Shown piece after piece: positions 38,882 through 50,256 of a stretch of DNA of 64,000 nucleotides; the first letter of the stretch is position 1, and each line of letters opens with the position of its first letter. Source of the DNA: Synanceia verrucosa (taxonomy: Eukaryota; Chordata; Actinopteri; Perciformes; Synanceiidae); the NCBI GenBank assembly GCA_029721515.1, contig CM056559.1:23591565-23655564 (forward strand), written 5' to 3'. Made by a program: the position numbers and the translations under genes. The notes below the pieces were generated by a model, which was given only the letters and a program-made list of their open reading frames with translations, made no database searches and had not been told where the DNA came from.

Positions 38882-40559
38882 TGTTTCTTCTGCTCTCCTT
38901 CTCTCTCCTCCCTGATCCTGCTCTACTTGTACACTGGCTCGCTCGCTCGCTCACTCTGCCATGCATTCCTATCTACTGTGGCTCAGACACACACTGTGCT
39001 GTAAACACAAACATATGCAAATAGTTTGGAATCTATTATATTACTTCCTGTTGAACACATGTCTCTGTGTATCAATGGTTTCAAATTTACTACAATATGG
39101 AGGGTCAGATGTAAGTAATTTAGTGATGCAAAACACAAGTTCCTCTGTCTCCTGCTGTAATTAAACTGGATTATATTCATCCCTTGCTTTGTGGATGACA
39201 AAAAAATGACTCACACATTTATCCAGGAGCAATCTGTGTGTGGAGGGATTCAGACAGAGTGTGATGTAAAAAATACATATATAATTAATAAAATGAATCT
39301 TTCAGTATGAATCAGAGACCAGTCAGATGAAGTGAGATTTCCCCGGCTAATCCCATTCTTGATCACTTGGAAAAATGGGCTACACTAGTGTGTGTGCAAA
39401 AAGCGACCATAGGCGCGACTGTGCGCTCTCTGGAGGTGTTCTATTTTGAGCCTTCAGTTGTAATGCAGAAGAAAGAAGACAGGCTATGCGCTGTTATGAG
39501 AAAATCCCCTCAACTATATCCCACCCCCCTTTCCAGCCACCGTCTCCCCATCTCTCTCCAAGCTTTAAGGGGATAACAGCAGGAGAGTGGGAGTTGTCTA
39601 TATGGGATATAAATAGCTCCAGAGTGACCTGAACCATAAGCAGCTGGTAGGGAAGGTTCAGTAGCTAACATAATGACTATACAACAGCAGGCTTGGAGAC
39701 ATCACCAATCATCTATGGAAAAAATGTGTCTACTGTATATATGGATATAATCCAACAATGAGGTAAGCAAGACGTATGAGGAATGTAAAACCAGCCTGAT
39801 GAGGCTGTACTAAGTCTTGAAATTCTTCTAAGAATTAAAAAAGTACAAAAAAATCATTGTGATTAAAAAGTAAATCATAGCAGCTCTAATCTGGAGATTA
39901 GCTCAGGATTTACAAAACTCTTCAGAGGTGAAAACCTCCTGCCCGCAGTCTTATTGCCAGCAGGCAGCTATACACCAATGGAAACCAAAACATGCATATT
40001 GCATTTTTTTGCAGTTTGAACCCTTAATAATCAGGTGTTTTTGCAGTGCAGTCCAGTCATAGAACAGAGAAGCAATATAGTGGAGATAAGTACATGAACA
40101 ACAAGTAGAAGACTATGTTTAGCTGTGTTGTTTTTTTGTTTTTTTTTAAATATTCTTGCGTCTCACTGTTTGAAAATGTTTCACTAGTTAAAGCACCTTA
40201 ATGGTCTTCTTTAACTTCTTTTCACTGGTAAAACTACAGAATACTATCCACTCCCATAATCAGATATCACTGATACATTTACCTTACAGTATTTGCAGAC
40301 CAAGCTATAACTCCATCACTTCATAGGGCATGAAGGACATTAGTTGCTAAGGAGACTTTCTGAAAGTGGAGAAAAAAAGCTGGTTTTCTCCTGTCTTGGT
40401 TGTTAATAATAAATTCTTGTTATTAAAGTGAGGACAGATTTTCTCACATGGTTGATTAGAGACAAGGCCAAGGAGAAATGTGACATGTTAACTAGTACTT
40501 ACTGACACTGTATGATTACATGATGCAGTCATGTGTGTTACTGTATATTTTAGGCTTCA

Positions 40560-41158
40560 TTAACTCATTGAGTGCCAGCCGTTTTATAAAACACAAAGTG
40601 TGCCAGTGTTTTTGCCCATTTTGAGTCATATTTTAAGACCCACAGAATATTTTGTACTATGACTCTGAAAACACTGAATAGCTCAAATGAAAGAAGAGAC
40701 TCATCATGAAAAAAACTGTTTTTACCTTGATGTGCCCTGCGATGAGGTGGAGACTTGTCCAGGGTGTACCCTGCCTTCCGCCCTAAGACAGCTGGGATAG
40801 GCTCCAGCCCCCCCGCGACCCTATGAGGATAAGCGGTAGATAATGGATGGATGGATGTTTTTACCTTGTTATATTGTTGTTTTATCAGAGGTAGAGTGGA
40901 GGGCACTTTCACTAAAATCACCACTTTTTGTCCACATTCTGTTTGTTTTGCTCTCTTATCTTGATCGTCTTCACTTCCTGCTTTGATTTGACACTGTCTC
41001 TTTATGCTCTGACTACATCTCCCAGAAGCTCCAACATTACTCACAGGCTGCAGGAGACAGCGATCGGCGACCTGCTGCTGAAGAAACACTTTGACGTATT
41101 ATTATGGCACTCAAGCATCAGATTTTAAATGAGGTCAAAATGGCACTCAAAGAGTTAA
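40560..41158 (-). mobile_element. TTAA inverted-repeat element, copy D (interrupted)
   Basis: Bounded by TTAACTCATTGAGTGCCAG at the left and GGCACTCAAAGAGTTAA at the right. A 126-bp SINE fragment plus its 13-bp duplication sits near the middle. Removing these brings the length back to about 460 bp, matching copy B. Confidence 0.88.
40730..40855 (+). repeat. Short 3' SINE fragment nested in a TTAA element
   Basis: About 125 bp of the SINE 3' end, with the (GGAT)n tail, interrupts the inverted-repeat element at 40560-41158. The exact 13-bp duplication tgtttttaccttg lies at 40717-40729 and 40856-40868. By eye it is identical to the 3' end of the copy at 33097-33420. Confidence 0.92.
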
Positions 41159-42186
41159 GAGTCACTGGAGTGATTTGAGCCAAAGTTATTGACGTGACCT
41201 TTAACATTACAACCTGCTTCATCTGTATACCTACAGCTGATTTTGCTTTTCTGCTGCTGACAGCTCCACAGCACACAGTGCGTTAGTGCTGGGAATGCTG
41301 GATGGAGATTATATCTTGAATTAGCTGCATCAAGAAGGAATAAGACATGTTAAACATCAATTTAACATATCAACAAATACATCACATACTCAAACCTAAA
41401 ACATTTCAACAGGTATAAGATAAGTTCCAGTTGCACAGTTTGTAGATGTCTTCATGCAAACTAAACTGTGTATAATAGCCGGCTGAGAGGTCAGACTGAC
41501 AGGTACCTACTGTACATCTTTCCTTCATGCCGGATCACAAGTAAGCCCAATATGCTGGCGTCCACTATGTTCCTGTTATAATGAGCCTTTATCTCTCTCT
41601 CTCTCATATCATTTTTCCAGCATGAGACCCTCAAGAAGCCTCATCCTGGGCTGTTGCTTTAGTTTAGAAAGACATGTTGCAGCACCATGCCAGCCTGACC
41701 ATGAAACAAATGTCAGTTTGACCTAGCTCCTTTGTGTGGCAGATGCTTCATGATAAAGATCCATCAGCACATCAGCATCATGGTTGTCTCAAAGGTTGGT
41801 GCAACTGCAAAGCCATAGAGCATTAGCTATTTAATATCTATGTTCTACCATCTGTAATATGTCAAAATGACAGTTCAAAGTAAAAATGACCAAGGGTTAA
41901 TGCAGTACAGCCGAAAACAAACAAACAAACACAAGGTCTGTTAGAAGCTCCTATAGAGTTTCATGGTGGATGCCAATTCTAAGGGTACATTTACATTTAC
42001 TGTATGTTTTCCACCACATCTCTCTCATCACACGTTTCCGACAGCAAAAAAACAAACAAAAAAAAACTTTGTGAACTGCCCCTATGCTACATATTTACCA
42101 CCAAATAGAATATACACTTAGTGATCATCTGCTGAAGAAAGCTGAATATCTTGCAGCAAAGGATCCAGATATTTTATTAAGGAGTA
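41159..42186. other. Non-coding, nothing recognised
   Basis: Short CT and AAAC simple repeats only. Confidence 0.5.
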
Positions 42187-42417
42187 GGGTGTCCCGATCC
42201 GACACTGATATCGGTCCCTTATCAGCAAAAAAACAAGTATTATCAAACAAGTATCGGCTGACGTCTCTCTGATATTATCGCAAACGACATATATCGCCCA
42301 CCCTTAGCTGATAATGTATCGGATCAATATTGGTAATTTAACCAATGATGCCAATACTCAAAGCTGCAATATGGGTATTGTGTCGGAAGTGAACTAGTTG
42401 TATCAGGGCATCCCCGG
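42187..42417. mobile_element. hAT-like MITE (GGGTGTCCCGATCC family)
   Basis: Starts GGGTGTCCCGATCCGACACT, has GATATCGG and TATCGGATCAATATTGG motifs, and ends ATCAGGGCATCCCC. Diverged inverted ends, non-coding. Confidence 0.6.
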
Positions 42418-43550
42418 GACATCAGGAGTGAGAGAGACCATGCAGAATGGAGCTAAAATGAGAGTTAATAGCAGTTAGTCATGTGGCAAAACATGACAGT
42501 TAATGTATAACTCCACCACAACACATGCCAAATGCACATGAAGCTGCTGCTCTGCTTTCATGGGAAGTCTCTGCTGCCAGACCAACAAAAGCCAAACTAA
42601 ACCCCCCCCCCAAAAAAAAAACAGAGCATTTCCAGCTGTGCCCAACTACGACTCCTTTTTCTTGTTCTTATGGAGGAGGAGTAATTTGTGCGAACTTCTA
42701 GTTGCAGCAGTGCAACAGTTCTTATAAATGAGTCAATATTTATTCTCACTGATTTAATAGAACTGAGTGATGAATGAGAGCCCTCTCCACTTTCATTACC
42801 CTCAATTCAAGAACACAACTGAAAGGCTCCAGCAGACAAAGTGCTCAACATAGCCTCTCTCTCTCTAACGCAACGAAAGAGAGAAGCAATAGCAAGAGGA
42901 TAATTACAGAAGAGAGGTGGGGGAGATAAAAGGCGTAGCGTAGAGAAAGTCATTGTTACAGACTGACACTTTATTCCATCCAAAACAATATTACAGTGAA
43001 GAAGGATTAGTAAAATTGGTCTTACTGAATGCTGTGTGTGTATGGAGGATTAAATGATGTGCTTGATCTTGATGAGGCAGCTGTGTGGATGTGATGCGCT
43101 GTATTATATGACACATACTTGTATACGGTGCTACTATAATCAGGGACAGAACAAGCTAATTCCTCTCTGGGTGGATGGTGTCTGATTACAGAGGAGCCAC
43201 TGCCAGACTTAAGTATGTGTGCTAAATAATAGCTGTACAGGGGCTTTTGAAAAGATGAGTAAGGGAGAACAAGATGAACAGAGGGAAAAAAGATCTCCCA
43301 GTATATGTGTGTTTATACAGTACACTTCACAGGTTTATTGGCTGTTGAATAATGGATTTGAAGCTCTATTGTGCGGTAAATGAAATTCTGTACAAATAAT
43401 GTGCTGATGTATGTAATTTCTGGTTTGTAAATCATCTTTGCTTTTGGATAACAGCTGTTTAATTAGACTGAGGGATACCATGCCACTGTAACTATACCTA
43501 CAATCAACGCCTGTTAGGCTGACAGTGGCCAGTTTATCCATCCGTCTTTC

Positions 43551-43860
43551 AATAAGATCAGATAAGATAATCCTTTATTCGTCCCACAGACAATAGAGCA
43601 ACATAACAAGGAGGGCCTATAAAAACTAAGAACAATAACATTAGTAGAAAACAACAAAGTGGAAAAAACGAAGGCATCATGTATACAATAAGTGAATAAC
43701 TAAGCATCATATATAAAACATAAGTGAATAACTAAGGTATCATGTATAAAATGAGCAGATAAATTTACTGAACACAGTAAATTTATGTGCAATAATGAAG
43801 ACAGTACAGTGAATGGTATAATGGAAAGAAGTGAAATTGCACATTACATTATGTATATTA
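43551..43860 (-). repeat. Retroelement 3' end, minus orientation
   Basis: On the minus strand it ends CTGTGGGACGAATAAAGG then ATTATCTTATCTGATC tail units. The inner part has the GTGCAATA motif also seen at 7795. Two diverged direct copies of TAAGTGAATAACTAAG lie at 43689-43735. Confidence 0.5.
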
Positions 43861-45698
43861 TGCGTTGCAGTATTCTCTCAACACATAAATATTCATATAA
43901 TAATAATAATTCCAATCTCTCTGTATATTTACACACACAGGACGCATAAAAACACAAAGGTGAAACAAAAGAATTATTATAACTGCAGCGTGGTAAACAA
44001 ACCTGCCTTTAGTATTGTAATGAGAGCAGCTTTTGTGTATTCTGAGCTGAAAGAGTAGCAAGTTATGCTAGTTTGCAAACGCAAATCTGGGCAATTAATT
44101 ACCAATAACTTCCTTTCATATCATGTCCTTGATTCCACAGCACAGCATTCGACTTCGAGTGTCTCTCCACTTTCAGTCACTGACATGTCTGCTCCCTGTG
44201 AGCGCAGTTAAAAAGCAATCCTCGTGTTCATTTCCCCAAACTCCACTTAACCTGAGGAGCTTGTCCATGAAACTATGGTTACACTCCAGTGATGCACTGA
44301 CTGTCAGAGATGTCAGGGATTTGCTTTGCCTGTGGATACAACATCATTTTACCCTGACTGATGGTGTTTACAGGACCCTGACCTGGCATCTTTAGACTGC
44401 TAACCTAAACAACTTAAACCCTCTCATTTTCCTTGACAATTTGCAGAAAGTTTTAAACTGTCCGAGGCTGCTGGTCTGTGCCCAGATGATTGCTCAGTAT
44501 TTCATGACAAAGAAAGAGTGATGCTATTGTGCCACCATGTGGACAGGGATCCACACCACACTGAATGATGTGGAAACTTGCCACGAATCATGAAATACTG
44601 ACTACATGACAAGGTGAGGTTTGAGGAATTCAATTTGAAGGATTTACCATAAATTCATCATGGAAAAAAAAGACAATGCATTCTCATTCTACAAATACAC
44701 CTTTACTCAAATGTCAATGAAAAGGGTTTTTTATACAACATGCCTCACATGCAAAACTCTACTTTGGGTTGTACAGTGTGTTGCACAGACATCCATATAT
44801 TCCAGATATCATACTGATCATTTACTGTATTTATGAGTCTGCTATCCAGTATGTATAGTGAAATTACTGGGATAAGAAGTTTAATTTATTTGAATAATAA
44901 ATTCACAGAATTGAGAGTATGGCAGCTTTGTCTAATGGAGGCTTTGAGAAATACATCAAACTTTCAGGAACCTGTAGCTATAAATGTGAAGGAGGAAACT
45001 ATCTTTAAGACGTCTTTCTCTGTGGGATAATTAAGATGTTACTGTTGGCTTTAATAAATATTAGGAACATGGCTTTAGCACATTACCACATTGGATCCTA
45101 TGGAACATTAACATGAGCATGTATGCTGAATGTTGTTTATGTCACAGAAGGCAAATAAATTACAGTAGTCTGAGAAAAAACAAGCGCATCTTTACAACCA
45201 TTAAGGTACCAGCAAACAGTGCAGGTCTGCATCTATTCAACATGCTCAACAATTAGACCTGATCCTAGATTTTATTGGTCTATAATTAATCTGGCTCTTC
45301 AGTGAGAGGAAAGGAAATTACTTTGGACGGCTTTACTGAGCAATGACCCTGGGGACTCACCCTGTTTTATCTTTGGACTGCACGGGTACGGAGATAGGAG
45401 GGTGGAGACTAAATCAATTTCCCTGCGTTGGCTCATTAGCTGAGGCCCATGGGTGAGCCAGGCTCTGTGGTGATGCCCTTGGAGGAACAAAGCCAAGTCA
45501 CTTGCAGAGTGGTTTGAGGAGCCAGGAACTGAGAAGTGAAATGTATACTAATGGTATTAAGAAATGATTGACAGACACAATGTTTGCTGATACAATAAAA
45601 TCCCAAAACACAACAAATCACTATCTTTGTGTATCCTTTCTTCATATTTATATGTATTCATTTGGGAACTGGTGCAAATCCACTTCCACAAATTACAC

Positions 45699-45702
<4 letters not shown>
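43861..45702. other. Non-coding, nothing recognised
   Basis: AAT-type simple repeat at about 43897-43910; frames are short and lack domains. Confidence 0.5.

Positions 45703-45757
<55 letters not shown>
45703..45757. repeat. (TA)n microsatellite
   Basis: About 27 pure TA units abutting TTAA element copy E, able to extrude cruciforms. Confidence 0.95.
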
Positions 45758-45762
<5 letters not shown>

Positions 45763-45764
45763 AT

Positions 45765-46171
45765 TAAAAATCCGATACTTGAATGGAACTGACGTAATAA
45801 TACGTCAAAGTGTTTTTTCGGCAGCAGATCGCCGATCACAGTCCCCCGCAGACTGTGAGTATTGTTGGGGCTTGTGAGAGATGTAATCGGAGCATAAAGA
45901 GATGCCATGGAAATTGGATTCTGGATGGATTCTGGACAAAAAGTGGTGATACTGGTGAAAGTGGCCTCTACCTCTGATAAAACAAGAATGGAACAAGGTA
46001 AAAACAAACTTTGCTTTCATGATGAAATAGAAAGTCTCTTCTTTCATTTGCACTTTTCAGTGTTTTCAGAGACATGGTACAAAATATTCTGTTGGTCTTG
46101 AAATATAACTCAAAAAACGCTCGAACAAGGCACTTTCTGTTTTATAAAACAGCTGGCACTCAATGAGTTAA
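45765..46171 (+). mobile_element. TTAA inverted-repeat element, copy E
   Basis: The left end is rearranged and abuts a (TA)n run, while the right end GGCACTCAATGAGTTAA is intact. It retains the near-palindrome TGACGTAATAATACGTCA at 45790-45807 and the common body. An internal stretch near 45905-45930 is a short local duplication (TTCTGGATGGATTCTGGAC). Confidence 0.82.
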
Positions 46172-46273
46172 TATGGGACAAATGTTTGCGCCACTTTCTG
46201 CACACAAATCATTGTTTTAGGTCAAACAGATCACACAAGATGTGCAGTAGGCTTTGAGTACTGAACTGTACTG

Positions 46274-46978
46274 TACACCGATCAAGCCTTTTGCTGCCAA
46301 AACAGCCCTGACCCCTGAAGGTATGCTGTGGTATCTAGCACCAAGATGTTTGCAGCAGACCCTTTAAGTCCTGGAATTTGGCAGGATTTGTCCAGCACAT
46401 CCCACAGATGTTCGACTGGATTGAGATCTGGGAATGTGGAGGCCAAGTCAACACATCAAAGTCATTGTTGTGCTCCTAAATCCATTCCTTATCTGAACCA
46501 CTTGTGCTTGGTGGCAGAGGGCATTATCCTGCTGAAAGAGGCCTAGGCCATCAAGGAATATCATTTCAGGAAACGGTGAACATGGTCTGCAACCGTGCTT
46601 AGGCAGGTGGTACATCATCAAAGTAACATCCACATGGATGGCAGGCCCCAAGGTTTCCCAGCAGACTAAAGCATCTCTGCCTCTGCCAGCTTGCCTTCTT
46701 CCCACAGTGCATCCTGGTGCCATGAGTTACCAAAGTGACGCACACGCGCCCGACCATCCACGTGATGCAAAAGAAAACATGATTCATCAGACTAGGCAAT
46801 GATCCACCATTGCTCCGTGGTCCAGTTCTGATGCTCACAAGCTCGTTGTTGGAGCTTTCGGCGGTGGACAGGAGTCTGCATGGACACCCTGATCGGTCTG
46901 TGGCTATGCAGCGCCTTACATAACAAACTCCCTCCCATTTTTCCTGCTTCTAACACATCAACTTTGAGGACAAAGTGT
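46274..46978 (-). pseudogene. Tc1/mariner-type transposase remnant
   Basis: Minus-strand frames hold recognisable pieces of a Tc1-like DDE transposase. The order is a TPVHRRK..HQNWTTEQW stretch near 46900-46790, then GCxxGRRQAG near 46715, then CWETLGPAIHVDVTL near 46665-46620, then LFQQDNALCH near 46520. The pieces lie in different frames (at least two shifts). The N-terminal helix-turn-helix region is missing: the sequence jumps from the catalytic part to the element's end near a (CA)n run. The right-hand terminus TACACCGATCA at 46274 resembles the family's inverted repeat. It cannot encode an active enzyme. Confidence 0.85.
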
Positions 46979-46979
46979 G

Positions 46980-47036
46980 CCCACACACACGCACACACGC
47001 ACACATGCACACATGCACACACGCACACACACACAG
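46980..47036. repeat. (CA)n microsatellite
   Basis: CA units with GCA and TGCA interruptions, marking the edge of the Tc1-like remnant. Confidence 0.95.
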
Positions 47037-47596
47037 TATGACTATATCCCTGTTGCAGCATGGCATTTACTGTATCTTGTTCTCACCCTGACATATGGCA
47101 CACTGTTAATGTGGGTAAACTTGTGCCTTATGATCCAATAAACAGCTCGGTTTTATAATCTCTCTGGCTGCGGTTTGTTAACAGGTTGGTCAGTTCAACA
47201 TGAACAGAATGCTGTGAATTTCAGCAGGATTATGGCTTTTGTTGTCTGGATTATCTGAACCTAATTACCTTGCAGAGGAGCTTAACTGACGCTATGGCTT
47301 ATCTGCCTGACTGCTCAGCTGGGGAAATTGATAATTTGTGGACGAAATAGCCAAACAAGTTTTACTTTACAGAAATTAATTTTTAATGTAATAAAAACTG
47401 AAGTCACAGGGGTTCACTGGGTTTGCTGCTGTGAATCTACAGTATGCATGCGTTTCAGAGACATAAAATGTAAAGTTCTTCTGGGTATTAGAAACTCAAC
47501 ACTGGCGTAAAAATGATCCACCACTTGGTTTTTAAGTCTTGAACACAGCAGATTCCCTGGACTATAGCCTTAATTTTAATATCATCTCAACTTAAA

Positions 47597-47853
47597 TGGT
47601 AAATGGTGTTGCATTTGTATAGCGCTTTTTCAGTCTACCGACAGTTCAAAGCGCTTTAGACTACATGCCCCATTCACCCATTCACACACACATTCATACA
47701 CTGATGCATGCCAACAGCTCATCAGGGAGTTTAGTTGGGGTTTATTATCTTGCTCAAGGACACTTCGACATGCTCCTCAGGGAGCCCAGATTCAAACCAG
47801 TGATTTTCCGATCACTAAACGACCCGCTATACCACTGAGCCACAGCTGTCCAC
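47597..47853 (-). repeat. tRNA-derived SINE, second family
   Basis: Read on the minus strand it begins GTGGCTCAGTGGTATAGCGG, an A-box-like tRNA head, followed by a B-box GGTTTGAATC. It ends with the AAGCGCTTTGAAC and AGCGCTATACAAATGC blocks. The short direct repeat cttaaa flanks both sides (47591-47596, 47854-47859). It has no intact cloverleaf. Confidence 0.8.
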
Positions 47854-47859
47854 CTTAAA

Positions 47860-50017
47860 ATGCTGCTGTCACAAACTAAGCATCATCAAGGCAAGGTTTC
47901 ATTTGATAATTCAACAGGCGGTAACATGGAGAGAACAAATCTAAGGGGCTCCAACTGACAGTGAATTACGCTTATGTTTTATTTATTATTATGTATCATG
48001 CATTATAATAAGCTATGTAGTTGCAGAGTCAAGCTATATGTGGCATGTATTTTAGGGCTAAGAATAACTTCCATCGCAATTAATCTGTTGGATTATTGCC
48101 TGATGACTCTGTCAATTGTCAGAAAACAATAAAATGACCTATCAAAGCCAAAAAACCACATCATGAATTTGCTATCACATGAGCCAGAGAAAAACAGCCA
48201 ATCCTCACAACTGAGAAACTCAAATTATGAAATGTTTGTTACTTGTCACTCAAAATTATTTTCAACCTATAACATATCTTTCAGTCGTTCAATAAGTTCT
48301 TGAAACTGGATTGTATATGAGCATTGGACTTGCACAGGAGAGATGCAGCTATAAATCTTTGGATAAAATTGAGCAAACAGAAATACTACAACTCTTTTAA
48401 CACGTAACTTAAGCTCATTTATGAATGGTTTGCATGTGTTTCAGCAATCACGCCTACCAGATGAACTATTTGCCATAACTGGGAAACTAAATCTCCCATG
48501 TCAAATATTAAATGGTGGCTGCTGGTAAAGAGCCTGAGGTAAAGCAACCCTCTACTCACTGAGAAGATGAAACACGGAGTTCAATGGGCATTTTATTTTG
48601 AGTCTGCGAGTGGGATTTGGAAGTGTTTTCTAAGCTTCCCTGCAGGTTTCACAGAGCAGAGACTTGAAGCCCAACACAGCTCTGTGGCATGCAAATGAGT
48701 CAAAAAAGAAGCACAGAGCAGAACTATTCCATACATGTGTAGTCAAAACTACTGTGAAAGAAAACTGCACCAACTTTGGTGGAAAAAAAGCCTCATTCAT
48801 TCAAGTAAAACATTTTAATGAGAATGTAGGCGATGCATCAGCTTCTGTCCCACTCTGTCTATTATCAACAATAACCTATTTTATATTTTTGCTTGCCAAA
48901 ATGGACCACGGTGGGGGAGCGCGTTCCTTAAACCCAGATTTAAAATGCACTAGTGCTTTGATCTTAGCTGTGTTTGTGGATAATCAGAGGGAGCTGCTGC
49001 ATGACATTTCCCAAGGATAAAAGAAAAAATGAAATCCTCGGCCAAGGTTTGGATCTGCCCCATTTACCAGCCACAGCTTTGACTGAGTGCTCATTAGTAC
49101 CCTTAGACGCACACTGGATTCACTGTCACAGCATCCATGTAGGGAGGAAACTCTACGAGGATCAGCTGCAGAGCTCAAACTGACTCAATTCAATCATTTC
49201 AACCACTCAGGTACATCACACACAGTCTAATTAGAACATACTGTATGCCCCTCTACGGCACATGAAGTACACATGTGCAGGCACTTGAAAGGAAGGGTCA
49301 AAGCATGCCCCACAAGGGACAGTTAAAGATCAAAATGTTGGTCACTGAATGACTGATCGATCTTCTGAGCTGCAACTCACCTTTTCCTCCCAATTACAAC
49401 AACGAACTGACACCAACTTTTTGAGAAACTGCCTCTAACCCATTATTTCCTCTCGCTAAATATAAAACATTCTGCTTGACTTCACACTTTCTGCATCCAT
49501 GCATTGTGTGTGTGTGTGTGGTATTGTGCACAGTGGACCACCAGTGTCCATCACCACCATAAAACTTGGTTTGACTCATAACACTGTGAAAAAGAAAAAT
49601 CTATTTCTAGTCCAAGTCTCAGCAGATCATCAACCAACCCTTTCTGCTTCGCTAGACTGGAGACTTGCAATGCAGTATGAAAAAGCAACCAGTAAATCCC
49701 TGACAGTGAGGGCCTCCCCTGACTCTGCCTGATGCAGGACGTGAGTCACCTCACATTAGACAGGTCCACTGCCATCAGCATGGGGCATGTGTTACCTGCA
49801 AACTGACTGAATCTCGTAGAAACAAAAGAATTACGAGCCCTGAATGAGGTGTAACAAGCTCGGTGAAATGGGTGCCTGACAGTAACGACAACAGGAAGAT
49901 TTCTAACCACGGGGCTGTGATTGCACATGGTGACACTGCAGCTTCCTGGATACTGCTGGTTAGGAAAGCTTTAAAACAACCTCGCGGTCTGATTGGCATG
50001 CCAGGATACATTCATCT
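47860..50017. other. Non-coding, nothing recognised
   Basis: The 118-codon plus frame at 48664-49020 has no recognisable domain or flanking splice pattern. Confidence 0.45.
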
Positions 50018-50025
50018 GTACATAC

Positions 50026-50256
50026 TAGGGGTGGGTAATGGCAAGGTCTTCACGATACGATACATATTGCGATACTTGAGTCACCATATGATGCATTCTT
50101 GCAACATTCTACATAGAGCACAGAGAATTTTAAAATACAGCTTGAAATACAAGTTGTGTATATGTATATTACAGGGGAATCAATATTAAGAGAATAAAAA
50201 TTAATATTACATCAGAAGAAACAGTATTGCCTTGTTGATATTTCTTCCCACCCCTA
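50026..50256. mobile_element. hAT-like MITE, complete copy
   Basis: The ends TAGGGGTGGG and CCCACCCCTA are perfect 10-bp inverted repeats. The interior matches the 4226 copy (ACGATACGATACATATTGC, GATACTTGAGTCACCA). Flanking octamers do not match, so the duplication has decayed. Confidence 0.8.

Larger units (their letters stand above)
35926..40559. other. Non-coding with scattered microsatellites
   Basis: Overlapping frames near 37.7-38.3 kb on both strands show no domain. A TATA-like box (ATATAAATAG) occurs at about 39608-39617 with no gene recognised beside it. Confidence 0.45.

Noticed and set aside
47780..47853. tRNA gene on the minus strand
   Set aside because: Only A- and B-box similarity; part of a tRNA-derived SINE in a known repeat context.
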